Program-made: the position numbers and the translations under genes
Shown: one piece after another, positions 1-6,283 of the stretch
Position numbering within the stretch: position 1 is the stretch's first letter
Layout: each line of letters starts with the position of its first letter
Source of the DNA: Lachnospiraceae bacterium
Lineage (GTDB): Bacteria; Bacillota; Clostridia; Lachnospirales; Lachnospiraceae
Length of the DNA stretch: 8,399 bases
Reading direction: 5' to 3'
Assembly: GCA_009774235.1 (NCBI GenBank)
Contig: VSNJ01000169.1
Coordinates: 1-8,399 of the forward strand
The notes under the pieces: model-generated
What the model saw: only the letters and a program-made list of their open reading frames with translations
Told to the model about the DNA's origin: nothing
Database searches by the model: none

Positions 1-91
1 TTTATATATTGTTTTCATCATTTGCTTGTTATTTCATATAAGAAATGATAATATAGTTTATAGGTACTTGTCTTTTATATAAAGTTTTTTA

Positions 92-112
92 GCAATAGTG
101 GGTTACTATTGT
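92..112 (+). promoter_or_regulatory. Leader hairpin upstream of the HD-GYP gene
   Basis: CAATAGT (93-99) and ACTATTG (105-111) are perfect inverted copies around the loop GGGTT, with a possible G-U closing pair at 92/112. In RNA this is a 7-8 bp stem ending about 10 nt before the G-rich ribosome binding site. It is A-U rich and has no U tract, so it is not a terminator. It could affect translation initiation or be a DNA operator. The 120 bases upstream of the gene show no convincing sigma-A promoter. TTGCTT (22-27) with GATAAT (47-52) has a 19-base spacer, which is poor. Confidence 0.4.
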
Positions 113-122
113 AAATGTAAAT

Positions 123-127
123 GGGGG
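123..127 (+). promoter_or_regulatory. Ribosome binding site deciding the HD-GYP start
   Basis: A run of five G residues (GGGGGT) lies 5 nt before the ATG at 133. An in-frame ATG at 121 has this G run inside its own coding sequence and no Shine-Dalgarno sequence before it. The ATG at 133 is therefore the better start. Confidence 0.65.
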
Positions 128-132
128 TCACT

Positions 133-1236
133 ATGAAAATCAAAAAGATATTAACAGCTAACTTAAAAATAGGCATGGTTACTGCCGAAGCAGTATACAA
201 TTCCTCAAACCACCTTGTTATAGCATCAAATACAACTTTAACTCCTGATATAATTGATAAGTTAAAGTATTATTCTGTAAGGTCTGTTAAAATCCTGGTT
301 CCAGAAGAAGGAAAGGAAATCTTTGACGGAACACAGTTTCTTAACCCACAGGCACAAAATGGCATGACCTATTATGAGAAAATACAATCCTCCCAGGAAT
401 TTAAAATATTTGAAATGACGTTTAATTCATGTGTAAATGAATTCAGGTCGGAATTAAATGACCTTGTTGTTAAAAGCAATGATGGTATTATTAATGATAT
501 GCTTAAACACGTTGACACAATATTCAGCAAAGTACGCAACCCATTGCATCTTCTTGATATGATGCAATGTATGAGAAAATATGATGACCTTACATATGCA
601 CATTCAATGAATGTAGCCCTTATCTGTAATATAATAGGCAAATGGCTTAAATTTAGTGATGATGATTTAATTACCCTTATTACAGCAGGATTATTACACG
701 ATATAGGCAAACTTAAAATACCGCCTGAAATTATTAAAAAACCCGGCAAACTATCTGATGAAGAATTTAACCTTATCCGCAAACATGCAGAATATGGTTA
801 CGAAATATTAAAAACCAAAAATCTTGATGAAAGAATTGTAACTGCCTCTTTACAGCACCATGAACGTTATAATGGTCATGGCTACCCATATAAACTTGCT
901 GGCTCTGAAATAAGTTTCTTCTCTTCAATAGTTGCTATTGCTGATGTATATGATGCAATGACTTCTGACAGGTCTTATAGAAAAGGGATATGCCCGTTCC
1001 ACGTACTTGAACAGATGGAACTTGAAAAAGATGCATATGAGCCTGGTACTTTACATAAATTTATAAAATGTACAGCTGAGGCATATATAAATAATGAAGT
1101 AACACTATCAAATGGTGAACATGGACGTGTAGTACTGTTGAACCCTGGCTTTTTGTCAAGACCTGTAGTAGTTACAGAAAAAGGGGCATATGACCTTTCA
1201 AAGATATCAAATATAGAGATTACAGAGATTATATAG
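133..1236 (+). CDS. HD-GYP domain protein, probable cyclic-di-GMP phosphodiesterase
   Basis: This 367-residue soluble protein has an N-terminal domain of about 60 residues (MKIKKILTANLKIGM...) like those that precede many HD-GYP domains. A helical linker follows, then a complete HD-GYP domain at about residues 150-320. Visible metal and signature residues are H157 (AHSMNVA), H189-D190 with K193 (HDIGK), H218, H242-H243-E244, NGHGYP at 247-252 and D271 in DVYDAMTSDR. The family hydrolyses c-di-GMP to pGpG or GMP, and the intact HD and GYP motifs predict an active enzyme. Residue 153, four before H157, is Leu rather than Glu; this may favour a two-metal over a three-metal site (inference). The C-terminal tail of about 45 residues (LSNGEHGRVVLLNPGFLSRP...DLSKISNIEI) recurs in clostridial HD-GYP proteins. 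There is no receiver domain or membrane segment, so its input signal is unknown. It stands alone, facing the small-gene pair tail to tail. Confidence 0.9.
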   Translation: MKIKKILTANLKIGMVTAEAVYNSSNHLVIASNTTLTPDIIDKLKYYSVRSVKILVPEEGKEIFDGTQFLNPQAQNGMTYYEKIQSSQEFKIFEMTFNSCVNEFRSELNDLVVKSNDGIINDMLKHVDTIFSKVRNPLHLLDMMQCMRKYDDLTYAHSMNVALICNIIGKWLKFSDDDLITLITAGLLHDIGKLKIPPEIIKKPGKLSDEEFNLIRKHAEYGYEILKTKNLDERIVTASLQHHERYNGHGYPYKLAGSEISFFSSIVAIADVYDAMTSDRSYRKGICPFHVLEQMELEKDAYEPGTLHKFIKCTAEAYINNEVTLSNGEHGRVVLLNPGFLSRPVVVTEKGAYDLSKISNIEITEII

Positions 1237-1262
1237 ATAAATATAAATTTGCATATTACAAC

Positions 1263-1299
1263 AAAAAAGAGACAGATATATATTTTTTCTGCCTCTTTT
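1263..1299. terminator. Bidirectional terminator between convergent genes
   Basis: AAAAGAGACAG (1265-1275) pairs with CTGCCTCTTTT (1289-1299) around an A+T loop. Read on the minus strand, the one imperfect position is a G-U wobble and the stem runs into six U residues, so it suits the small-gene operon ending at 1343. Read on the plus strand the same position is an A-C mismatch, but the 3' arm is U-rich (CTCTTTTATT), so it can also end the HD-GYP transcript, whose stop codon is 27 bases upstream. Confidence 0.75.
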
Positions 1300-1342
1300 A
1301 TTATCTTTACCCTTTTAACCAGAAAAACTTTATATAACATAA

Positions 1343-1720
1343 CTACATGCCTGGAATATATATATAAATTACATATGCCATACGCAATACAGCTCCTGTT
1401 ATAATAAATGCTGCCTGTAATAATATATCAGACCACTTTCTTTTAACAACCTGTCTTCCAGTTTTATAATCTTCTTCCACTATATCTATCTGCAGTGACG
1501 ATTTCCTTATTAACCAAAAATAAAGCCCTGATATAAAAAACCATAAAAAGAACATTAAAAGCCCAAGAAGCTGGAACAATCCATCGCTTTCTGGTGCATA
1601 ATATTCTGAATTTCCTTTAGCATCAGTAAGCTTTGAAAATGCATAATATAAATAATCTAATGATACATAGCCCCATATAAGGCTAATAACTGAAAATATA
1701 AGCTTCTTCCACCAGCGCAT
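1343..1720 (-). CDS. Small three-helix membrane protein of unknown function
   Basis: The protein has 125 residues. Three hydrophobic stretches, about residues 7-28, 48-71 and 98-121, are likely membrane helices. They are joined by a short polar loop (KLTDAKGNSEYYAPESDG) and a charged loop around residues 72-97 (IVEEDYKTGRQVVKRKW). The N-terminus MRWWKK puts positive charge before helix 1, suggesting that end is cytoplasmic. No catalytic motif is visible and I do not recognise a family. The start is supported by AGGGGG at 1731-1736, 10 nt before the ATG. It is the second gene of a likely two-gene operon: the upstream gene ends at 1780, a small hairpin lies in the 59-base gap, and a terminator follows at 1263-1299. 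Codon use looks like that of its neighbours. Confidence 0.7.
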   Translation of the reverse strand: MRWWKKLIFSVISLIWGYVSLDYLYYAFSKLTDAKGNSEYYAPESDGLFQLLGLLMFFLWFFISGLYFWLIRKSSLQIDIVEEDYKTGRQVVKRKWSDILLQAAFIITGAVLRMAYVIYIYIPGM

Positions 1721-1742
1721 ATGGAAGCTTCCCCCTGTTCTA

Positions 1743-1757
1743 TCCTGGTCTCCAGGA
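1743..1757 (-). other. Intercistronic hairpin
   Basis: TCCTGG (1743-1748) and CCAGGA (1752-1757) form a perfect 6-bp stem with a 3-base loop in the gap between the two small genes. It ends 6 nt before the G-rich ribosome binding site of the downstream gene and has no U run. It is therefore more likely a translation-coupling, mRNA-stability or processing element than a terminator. This role is inferred from position only. Confidence 0.45.
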
Positions 1758-1779
1758 AATATTCAAAATTTCCACTGGT

Positions 1780-2118
1780 TTATGCAAATGTATCTATATT
1801 CATTCCTAAAAGCACTGTACTTTCTGATGCCATCCTCTGGCGTTCATACATATTATCCATATCATAACTTGCTTTATTAGAATATGCATATCCATCCTTT
1901 ATAGAATCTATCTGCTTTGTACCTAAAGCCTCTGGCATTTTCTCCTGCTTGTATACCGCAGCAAGCTCCTGGTTATCTCCCCTGCCTGTAAATCCTGGCA
2001 GCTTCTTTACTGGTTTAACTGGTGTAACAGCAGTTTTATCTATCTGCCTGTAATTACTATTGTTAAATATATAAAAATTGCCTGATATGCCATTATTTGA
2101 AACTCTTTGTACGTTCAT
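1780..2118 (-). CDS. Small soluble protein of unknown function
   Basis: The protein has 112 residues, is polar and has no signal peptide or membrane segment. An Asn/Tyr-rich N-terminus (MNVQRVSNNGISGNFYIFNN) is followed by a Pro/Lys segment near residues 30-41 (TAVTPVKPVKKLPG), probably flexible, and then a charged, likely helical C-terminal half ending in TVLLGMNIDTFA. I do not recognise a family. The ATG at 2118 is chosen because AGGAGGGG (2123-2130) lies just upstream with its AGGAGG core 6 nt away; an in-frame upstream ATG at 2151 would put that site inside the coding sequence. It is the first gene of a likely operon with the membrane protein at 1343-1720, driven by the promoter at 2168-2196. 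Pairing of a small soluble and a small membrane protein suggests that they act together (inference). Confidence 0.7.
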   Translation of the reverse strand: MNVQRVSNNGISGNFYIFNNSNYRQIDKTAVTPVKPVKKLPGFTGRGDNQELAAVYKQEKMPEALGTKQIDSIKDGYAYSNKASYDMDNMYERQRMASESTVLLGMNIDTFA

Positions 2119-2122
2119 AATA

Positions 2123-2130
2123 CCCCTCCT
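2123..2130 (-). promoter_or_regulatory. Strong Shine-Dalgarno deciding the start at 2118
   Basis: On the minus strand the sequence is AGGAGGGG, with the AGGAGG core 6 nt from the ATG at 2118. It is the best ribosome binding site in the window and rules out the longer in-frame start at 2151. Confidence 0.8.
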
Positions 2131-2167
2131 TACATATACTGGAATAACCATATTAATAATTTACTTT

Positions 2168-2196
2168 ATTATACTTCTATTGCCAGTTTATTGCAA
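2168..2196 (-). promoter_or_regulatory. Sigma-A type promoter of the small-gene pair
   Basis: On the minus strand, TTGCAA (2191-2196) and a consensus TATAAT (2168-2173) are separated by exactly 17 bases. Transcription would start near 2161, giving a leader of about 43 nt before the ATG at 2118. This is one of the best promoter matches in the window. Confidence 0.75.
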
Positions 2197-2228
2197 GCAG
2201 ATTTATATATCCGCATGTTCCCAAGGTA

Positions 2229-2257
2229 TTCCCACAACTGCTCTTATATGTTAATAT
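2229..2257 (+). promoter_or_regulatory. Weak candidate promoter of trmB
   Basis: TTCCCA (2229-2234) and TAATAT (2252-2257) are spaced by 17 bases, each matching consensus at four of six positions. It is the best pair found in the short divergent region before trmB, but it is weak. The -35 hexamer is also one copy of a TTCCCA direct repeat (other copy at 2218-2223). Confidence 0.25.
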
Positions 2258-2290
2258 ATAAATAAAAAAATTTAGAAATGAGGTAAAAAA

Positions 2291-2941
2291 ATGCGGCTTA
2301 GAAATGTCAAAGGCTCACAAGAGCGTATTCTGGAAAACCCATACACAATACAGGCAGATGGTGCCAATGGCGAAGATTACAAAGGACTTTGGAACCAGAA
2401 TTTCTTCCACAATAACAATCCCATACATATCGAAATAGGTATGGGAAAAGGACAATTTATAACAACCCTGGCAACGCAAAATCCTGGTATTAACTATATA
2501 GGAATAGAAAAATATTCAAGTGTGCTTGTAAAAGCCCTTGATAAAAGAACACAACTGAAAACGGATAACCTTATGTTTATAAGAATGGAAGCTGAAAATA
2601 TAACAGAATTTTTTGCACCAGGAGAAACAGACAGGATTTACCTTAACTTCTCTGACCCATGGCCAAAGGACAGACATGCCAAAAGACGGCTTACATCAAG
2701 ACAATTTATGGAACGGTATAACACAATACTGTCAAAAGATGGGTATGTACAGTTTAAAACTGATAACCGCCCGCTCTTTGATTTTTCTGTTGAAGAAATC
2801 AAAGAATCAGGCTGGTATCTTGATGAAATAAACTATGACCTCCATAAAAATGGTCCTGCACAAAATAATATAATGACTGAATATGAACAGAAATTTTACC
2901 AGCTTGGCAACCCTATATACAAGCTTACAGCACACAGATAA
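2291..2941 (+). CDS. trmB: tRNA (guanine-N7-)-methyltransferase TrmB
   Basis: This 216-residue cytoplasmic enzyme transfers a methyl group from S-adenosylmethionine to N7 of G46 in the tRNA variable loop. The length is normal for the bacterial family. The Rossmann-type fold shows motif I at residues 47-54 (IEIGMGKG), the acidic ribose-binding residue E73 in IGIEKY, and the family signature SDPWPKDRH at 121-129 followed by KRRL. KTDN at 156-159 and TEYEQKF at 196-202 are the conserved C-terminal substrate-binding motifs. The N-terminus MRLRNVKG is typical. The start has GAGGT (2280-2284) 6 nt upstream. It is a single gene, divergent from the small-gene pair and convergent with the AI-2E gene, with only 13 bases between the two stop codons. 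All key motifs are present, so it should be functional. Confidence 0.96.
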   Translation: MRLRNVKGSQERILENPYTIQADGANGEDYKGLWNQNFFHNNNPIHIEIGMGKGQFITTLATQNPGINYIGIEKYSSVLVKALDKRTQLKTDNLMFIRMEAENITEFFAPGETDRIYLNFSDPWPKDRHAKRRLTSRQFMERYNTILSKDGYVQFKTDNRPLFDFSVEEIKESGWYLDEINYDLHKNGPAQNNIMTEYEQKFYQLGNPIYKLTAHR

Positions 2942-2954
2942 AATATCCATGAAG

Positions 2955-4283
2955 CTATTCAGGTTTCTGTAATGCCTTTATATTCTTCCCTACTAGCTTG
3001 TATTTAATAAACTTATTGGCAAGAAATCCAATCACCGCTACTACGGGAACTCCTATAAACATGCCAAGTACCCCAAAATATGCCCCTCCGACAGTTATTG
3101 CAAAAATAACCCACATAGGGTTAAGGCCTGTAGACTGTCCAAGCAGGCGGGGTCCAAGTACAAGCCCGTCAAACTGCTGGAGCACAAGTATCATTATTAC
3201 AAATATTACTGCCTGCTTAGGGCTGGTACATAAGTATATAAAAACTCCTGGCACTGCACCTATAAATGGTCCAAAATAAGGAATCATATTAGTCAGCCCA
3301 ACAATAACACTTATAAGCACTGCATACGGAAGCTTTAATATATTCATAAGTACACAGCATATACAGCCAATTATCAGCGAATCCACAGCTTTGCTTATAA
3401 GAAATGCACTGAATATATCATTACATTCCCTAAATGTGCTACAGATAGCATTTCCCTTTTTTTCATTAAATAATGCATATACAAGCCTCTTTGCCTGGTA
3501 TCTGAACTTATCTTTTCCATTAATCATATATATTGAAATAATAAGAGCCAGAAGCGCATTAATAACTGAACGTACTATAGAAACCGAGACAGAGAAAATC
3601 ATAGGCACTACATTACTTACTATATTAGTTCCATAATCAACAATATCTGGAACCATATCATTCAGCCTTTCAGTAATTACATTTACATCTATTGATGGGT
3701 AATTACGGTGCAACTCCCTCAGCAGCCTTATAATATGTGCATAAAAAAGAGGAATATTAGATGTAAGCTCTGAAATGCTTTCAACTGTTTGTGGTATTAC
3801 AAATACAAATGCTATTATTATAAAACCAAGCACAGTAATATAAGCAAGCACCATTGATATTATCCAGACCAGCTTCTTATGTTTACCTTTTGCAATATAT
3901 TTCTGTATGATTTTCTCAAACCTGCCAACTATAGGTGAAACAAAATATGCAATAAGAATAGCAGCAAAAAATGGTGACAACACCCCAAATAAATTATAAA
4001 TAAATTTCTTAGTATCAGACCAGTTATTTATTAACATATAAATAATGGTACTAAAAAACACTATAAGCAATACATATAAACATATGTTAGCATATTTATG
4101 GTTAAACCTAAAAAAGCCTTCCTGTCCAATATTTATATTGTTTTCTTCTAAACTTATGCTTTCAGGAATATCTGTATATTCCTTTTTTGTAGTATCTGCA
4201 CATACTCTTTCTTTGTCCTTGCTTATCTGGCTGGAAACACTTATAGCATTATTCTCTTTATTCCCATTTACTTTCTTTGACAT
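2955..4283 (-). CDS. AI-2E family (PerM/YtvI-like) membrane transporter
   Basis: This 442-residue polytopic membrane protein belongs to the AI-2E/PerM/YtvI family, whose members have been linked to autoinducer export, sodium-proton antiport or sporulation; the substrate cannot be read from sequence. Hydrophobic helices lie near residues 67-85, 97-117, 138-164, 226-253, 302-350, 357-370 and 388-424. A more polar stretch at about 165-225 between the third and fourth helices is a family hallmark. Signature segments are MIPYFGPFIGAVPG (333-346) and NPMWVIFAITVGGAYFG (388-404) followed by GVPVVAV. A hydrophilic N-terminal tail of about 60 residues, rich in Lys, Glu, Asn and Ser, precedes the first helix and is longer than I expect for the family. 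The start is supported by AGGA (4291-4294), 7 nt upstream. It is monocistronic with its own promoter. No clear terminator separates it from the opposing trmB. Confidence 0.88.
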   Translation of the reverse strand: MSKKVNGNKENNAISVSSQISKDKERVCADTTKKEYTDIPESISLEENNINIGQEGFFRFNHKYANICLYVLLIVFFSTIIYMLINNWSDTKKFIYNLFGVLSPFFAAILIAYFVSPIVGRFEKIIQKYIAKGKHKKLVWIISMVLAYITVLGFIIIAFVFVIPQTVESISELTSNIPLFYAHIIRLLRELHRNYPSIDVNVITERLNDMVPDIVDYGTNIVSNVVPMIFSVSVSIVRSVINALLALIISIYMINGKDKFRYQAKRLVYALFNEKKGNAICSTFRECNDIFSAFLISKAVDSLIIGCICCVLMNILKLPYAVLISVIVGLTNMIPYFGPFIGAVPGVFIYLCTSPKQAVIFVIMILVLQQFDGLVLGPRLLGQSTGLNPMWVIFAITVGGAYFGVLGMFIGVPVVAVIGFLANKFIKYKLVGKNIKALQKPE

Positions 4284-4360
4284 AATATAATCCTGCCCTT
4301 ATACAATTTAATCTTAATTAACAAAACATATTTGTATTATTTATGGTTTGTTTACTCTTT

Positions 4361-4388
4361 AGTATAATATTAATATATAATTTTGCAA
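4361..4388 (-). promoter_or_regulatory. Promoter of the AI-2E family gene
   Basis: On the minus strand, TTGCAA (4383-4388) and TATACT (4361-4366) are separated by 16 bases, placing the start near 4354 and giving a leader of about 70 nt. The -35 hexamer TTGCAA is the same as that of the small-gene pair. The surroundings are very A+T rich, so confidence is moderate. Confidence 0.55.
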
Positions 4389-4518
4389 ACCACTTATATA
4401 AAAATTTAATGAATTATTAATAGTAATTTATAAATTCTATAATCCCGGACAAATCTGTATAAACTTTTAAATAAAAATGATATATTATTAAAATTACAGT
4501 CTTCTAATATCCATATTT
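4389..4518. other. A+T-rich non-coding stretch with nothing recognised
   Basis: Between the AI-2E promoter and the inverted repeat at 4519-4550 I see no reading frame, ribosome binding site or stable hairpin on either strand. It may be the decayed upstream part of the locus that left the fragment at 4553-4747. Confidence 0.5.
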
Positions 4519-4550
4519 AAAACTTAACTATATTTAAGTTGTTAAGTTTT
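4519..4550. repeat. Perfect 10-bp inverted repeat
   Basis: AAAACTTAAC (4519-4528) and GTTAAGTTTT (4541-4550) are exact reverse complements separated by 12 bases. A third partial copy, TTAAGTT (4534-4540), lies directly before the right arm, so two alternative pairings exist. It sits immediately before the decayed open frame. It could be an operator of the lost gene or a weak terminator, with the right arm ending in TTTT. Confidence 0.45.
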
Positions 4551-4552
4551 GA

Positions 4553-4747
4553 GATACCAAAACCGGAAAAAAACACCATATTATTTATTTAATATTAATT
4601 ACTTCTGTACTAACAATTATCTGTTTTATTACAATTATTTATATCAGCCAGCTAAGCAAAACAATCTCAGATAGTATAACAAGGTCAATAAGTAAAATTG
4701 CAAAACATGATAAAGCCTCCATATGGATATTCAAAGACCTGTTATAA
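4553..4747 (+). pseudogene. Start-less remnant of a membrane-anchored sensor protein
   Basis: An open frame of 64 codons runs from just after a stop at 4550-4552 to TAA at 4745-4747 and contains no ATG, GTG or TTG in its first part. It encodes a hydrophobic segment (YLILITSVLTIICFITIIYI) followed by a polar helix, SQLSKTISDSITRSISKIAK, then HDKASIWIFKDLL and the stop. A single N-terminal membrane anchor followed by this kind of Ser/Ile helix and an 'AKHD' turn resembles the beginning of extracytoplasmic sensor domains in clostridial GGDEF or histidine kinase proteins (family resemblance from memory). In another frame, a TTG at 4539 begins a peptide containing KPEKNTILFI, which would fit as the residues before the helix. 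That suggests one frameshift near 4588 as well as loss of the rest of the gene. No ribosome binding site is visible. A chance open frame is possible but the composition argues against it. Confidence 0.45.
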
Positions 4748-4810
4748 CAAACTTATATTATGCATTTTTTTGTTTGTGTATAAACTTACAAAAGCTTTCT
4801 TAATAAGGTT

Positions 4811-4858
4811 AAAAAAAGATACAGCTTTCTTATATAAAACCTGGCTGTATCTTTTTTT
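4811..4858. terminator. Strong bidirectional terminator, 15-bp stem
   Basis: AAAAAAAGATACAGC (4811-4825) and GCTGTATCTTTTTTT (4844-4858) are exact reverse complements around an 18-base loop. Each strand reads a stem followed by seven U residues. It lies about 40 bases after the stop of the 414-residue gene (minus strand) and about 64 bases after the remnant at 4553-4747 (plus strand). A functional terminator for the plus strand supports the idea that a real gene once ended here. Confidence 0.88.
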
Positions 4859-4897
4859 ATATTAACTAATATCCTGTAATATTTTTTATAACTTTAA

Positions 4898-6142
4898 CTA
4901 ACGTATTATAAAACCATCATCAACCATAAAAGCAAGTGCTGTGGTTGATACATATTTTATATCACTTCCATTTTCCATCATTTGTGAAAAACAGTTATAT
5001 GTTGCACTTGACCCAACATATTCCTGGTATATATTATTAGTATCATCGCCAAATACCCCTTCACTAAAAATGGTAAAAAGTGCCTTTCTAAGAATTTCAT
5101 AATCTGCAAGCTGGCTTTTATATACATTCTCTTTCCTGCCATCTGGGTATACAAACTTTACATATTCAGCATACTGTGCATCTGGAAATGCATTTTCTGT
5201 ACATATTTCAGGAAGAAAAGCATAACACTCATATCCCAGTACAGGGTCTTCTAATGCTTCCATAAGACGTGCAGGAAGTGAATTATACTCCTCTTCGGTT
5301 TCACTTTCATAAAACATTTTTGCAGCAAGTGCAACCTTTTCCTTTAAAAGCTTAAACCCTTCTTCTCCTTCATAAGGATTATTAATTATTGTTTCTTCAT
5401 CCTGTCTTATAAAGAAAAACTGTTTCTGTGAAACAAAACCCTGCACATCCCAGTTTCTGGCAATCTGTGCAACTTTCTTACTTAATTCCATGCTGACAAT
5501 ATCATCAATACGGCATTCACCAGTTATATCATCCCCCATTTTTGAAGCAAAAATCTTAATATAACTTAACTTCTGGTTCCCTAAATGATTTAAAATATCT
5601 TCCATTAATTCATTCCAGTAAACATCTACACTGGTCTCCATCTCCTCATTGCCCATGCCAACAATATCCGTACGGTATACATTCCATTTATGTATATTTC
5701 CAGAAAATTTTGTTTCTACAGAAATCCCATCCCTATGTTCTTCCATTGCAGCAATCCCTTGCATAAATGAAAATATAAAAGAACCTAATGCCAGCCCAAT
5801 ATTGCTCTGTGGGTCACTGCCCATTCCAACAGTACACTCATATAAATCCTTTCCCCATTGTGGTGCATTAATTAATATATCCAGTATAATCCCTTTCTCT
5901 GTTACCTGCCGTACCTGTGGCTGCACAAATACATTCCACTTAGGAAAAAATATACCATTATCTTTTCTGGTATTCTCCTCCTCTGTAATTTCAGATATTT
6001 GTTTAATTATATACTCTGTCACATCATCTGGGTTAAGAAAATCTAATTGTTCTCCATTTTCCTCTTTAATCTCTTCTTTAATTTCTTCCCTGGTTTCTTC
6101 TTTAGTTCCCTTTTTGCTTTTAAATATATCCAATAATCCCAT
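4898..6142 (-). CDS. Hypothetical soluble protein, 414 residues
   Basis: I do not recognise this protein with confidence. MGLLDIFKSKKG is an amphipathic N-terminus often seen on cytoplasmic proteins that touch membranes or partners. It is followed by a low-complexity Glu/Lys stretch at about residues 14-32 with repeated EEIKE units (likely a charged helix or linker). A globular part covers about 37-235, including FFPKWNVFVQPQVRQV (65-80) and ECTVGMGSDPQSNIGLALGSF (102-122). That GMG...D...NIGLALGSFIF pattern recalls the DUF6348 family, but this is from memory and unverified. Another globular part covers about 240-414. It is acidic, with no signal peptide or membrane helix, no nucleotide-binding motif and no obvious catalytic triad. 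The start has GAAAGGG (6154-6160), 11 nt upstream. It is a single gene ending at the terminator 4811-4858. A possible -10 TATAAT lies at 6166-6171 but has no good -35. Immunity- or chaperone-like roles cannot be excluded. Confidence 0.75.
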   Translation of the reverse strand: MGLLDIFKSKKGTKEETREEIKEEIKEENGEQLDFLNPDDVTEYIIKQISEITEEENTRKDNGIFFPKWNVFVQPQVRQVTEKGIILDILINAPQWGKDLYECTVGMGSDPQSNIGLALGSFIFSFMQGIAAMEEHRDGISVETKFSGNIHKWNVYRTDIVGMGNEEMETSVDVYWNELMEDILNHLGNQKLSYIKIFASKMGDDITGECRIDDIVSMELSKKVAQIARNWDVQGFVSQKQFFFIRQDEETIINNPYEGEEGFKLLKEKVALAAKMFYESETEEEYNSLPARLMEALEDPVLGYECYAFLPEICTENAFPDAQYAEYVKFVYPDGRKENVYKSQLADYEILRKALFTIFSEGVFGDDTNNIYQEYVGSSATYNCFSQMMENGSDIKYVSTTALAFMVDDGFIIR

Positions 6143-6283
6143 ATCAGTACTTACCCTTTCTTTATATTATAATATTATGTAAATTTATATATTTCATTTT
6201 TATCCATTCCTATACAAGCACAATAGTAGAACTTATAACTATATTTTGTTATTACTATTTTAACACTTTATATAATAAAACAC

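Noticed and set aside
372..782. 136-codon minus-strand frame inside the HD-GYP gene
   Set aside because: Antisense shadow of a gene with complete HD-GYP motifs; no promoter or ribosome binding site.
2998..4290. Several plus-strand open frames over the AI-2E gene (2998-3279, 3391-3636, 4045-4290)
   Set aside because: They are antisense shadows with no ribosome binding sites and no recognisable protein features; the minus-strand frame has the family motifs.
4793..4832. Direct repeat AGCTTTCTTA (4793-4802 and 4823-4832)
   Set aside because: Ten A+T-rich bases repeated once, one copy overlapping the terminator's left arm and loop; no sign of an element or target duplication.
5649..6182. 177-codon plus-strand frame opposite the 414-residue gene
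   Set aside because: Ser/Ile/Pro-rich antisense composition, no ribosome binding site, and part of it (LISSLISSLVSSLVPFL) simply mirrors the Glu/Lys repeat of the real gene.
6222..6264. AATAGTA/TACTATT pairing resembling the hairpin at 92-112
   Set aside because: Large loop (about 27 bases) and A+T-only arms; chance pairing is likely in this composition.
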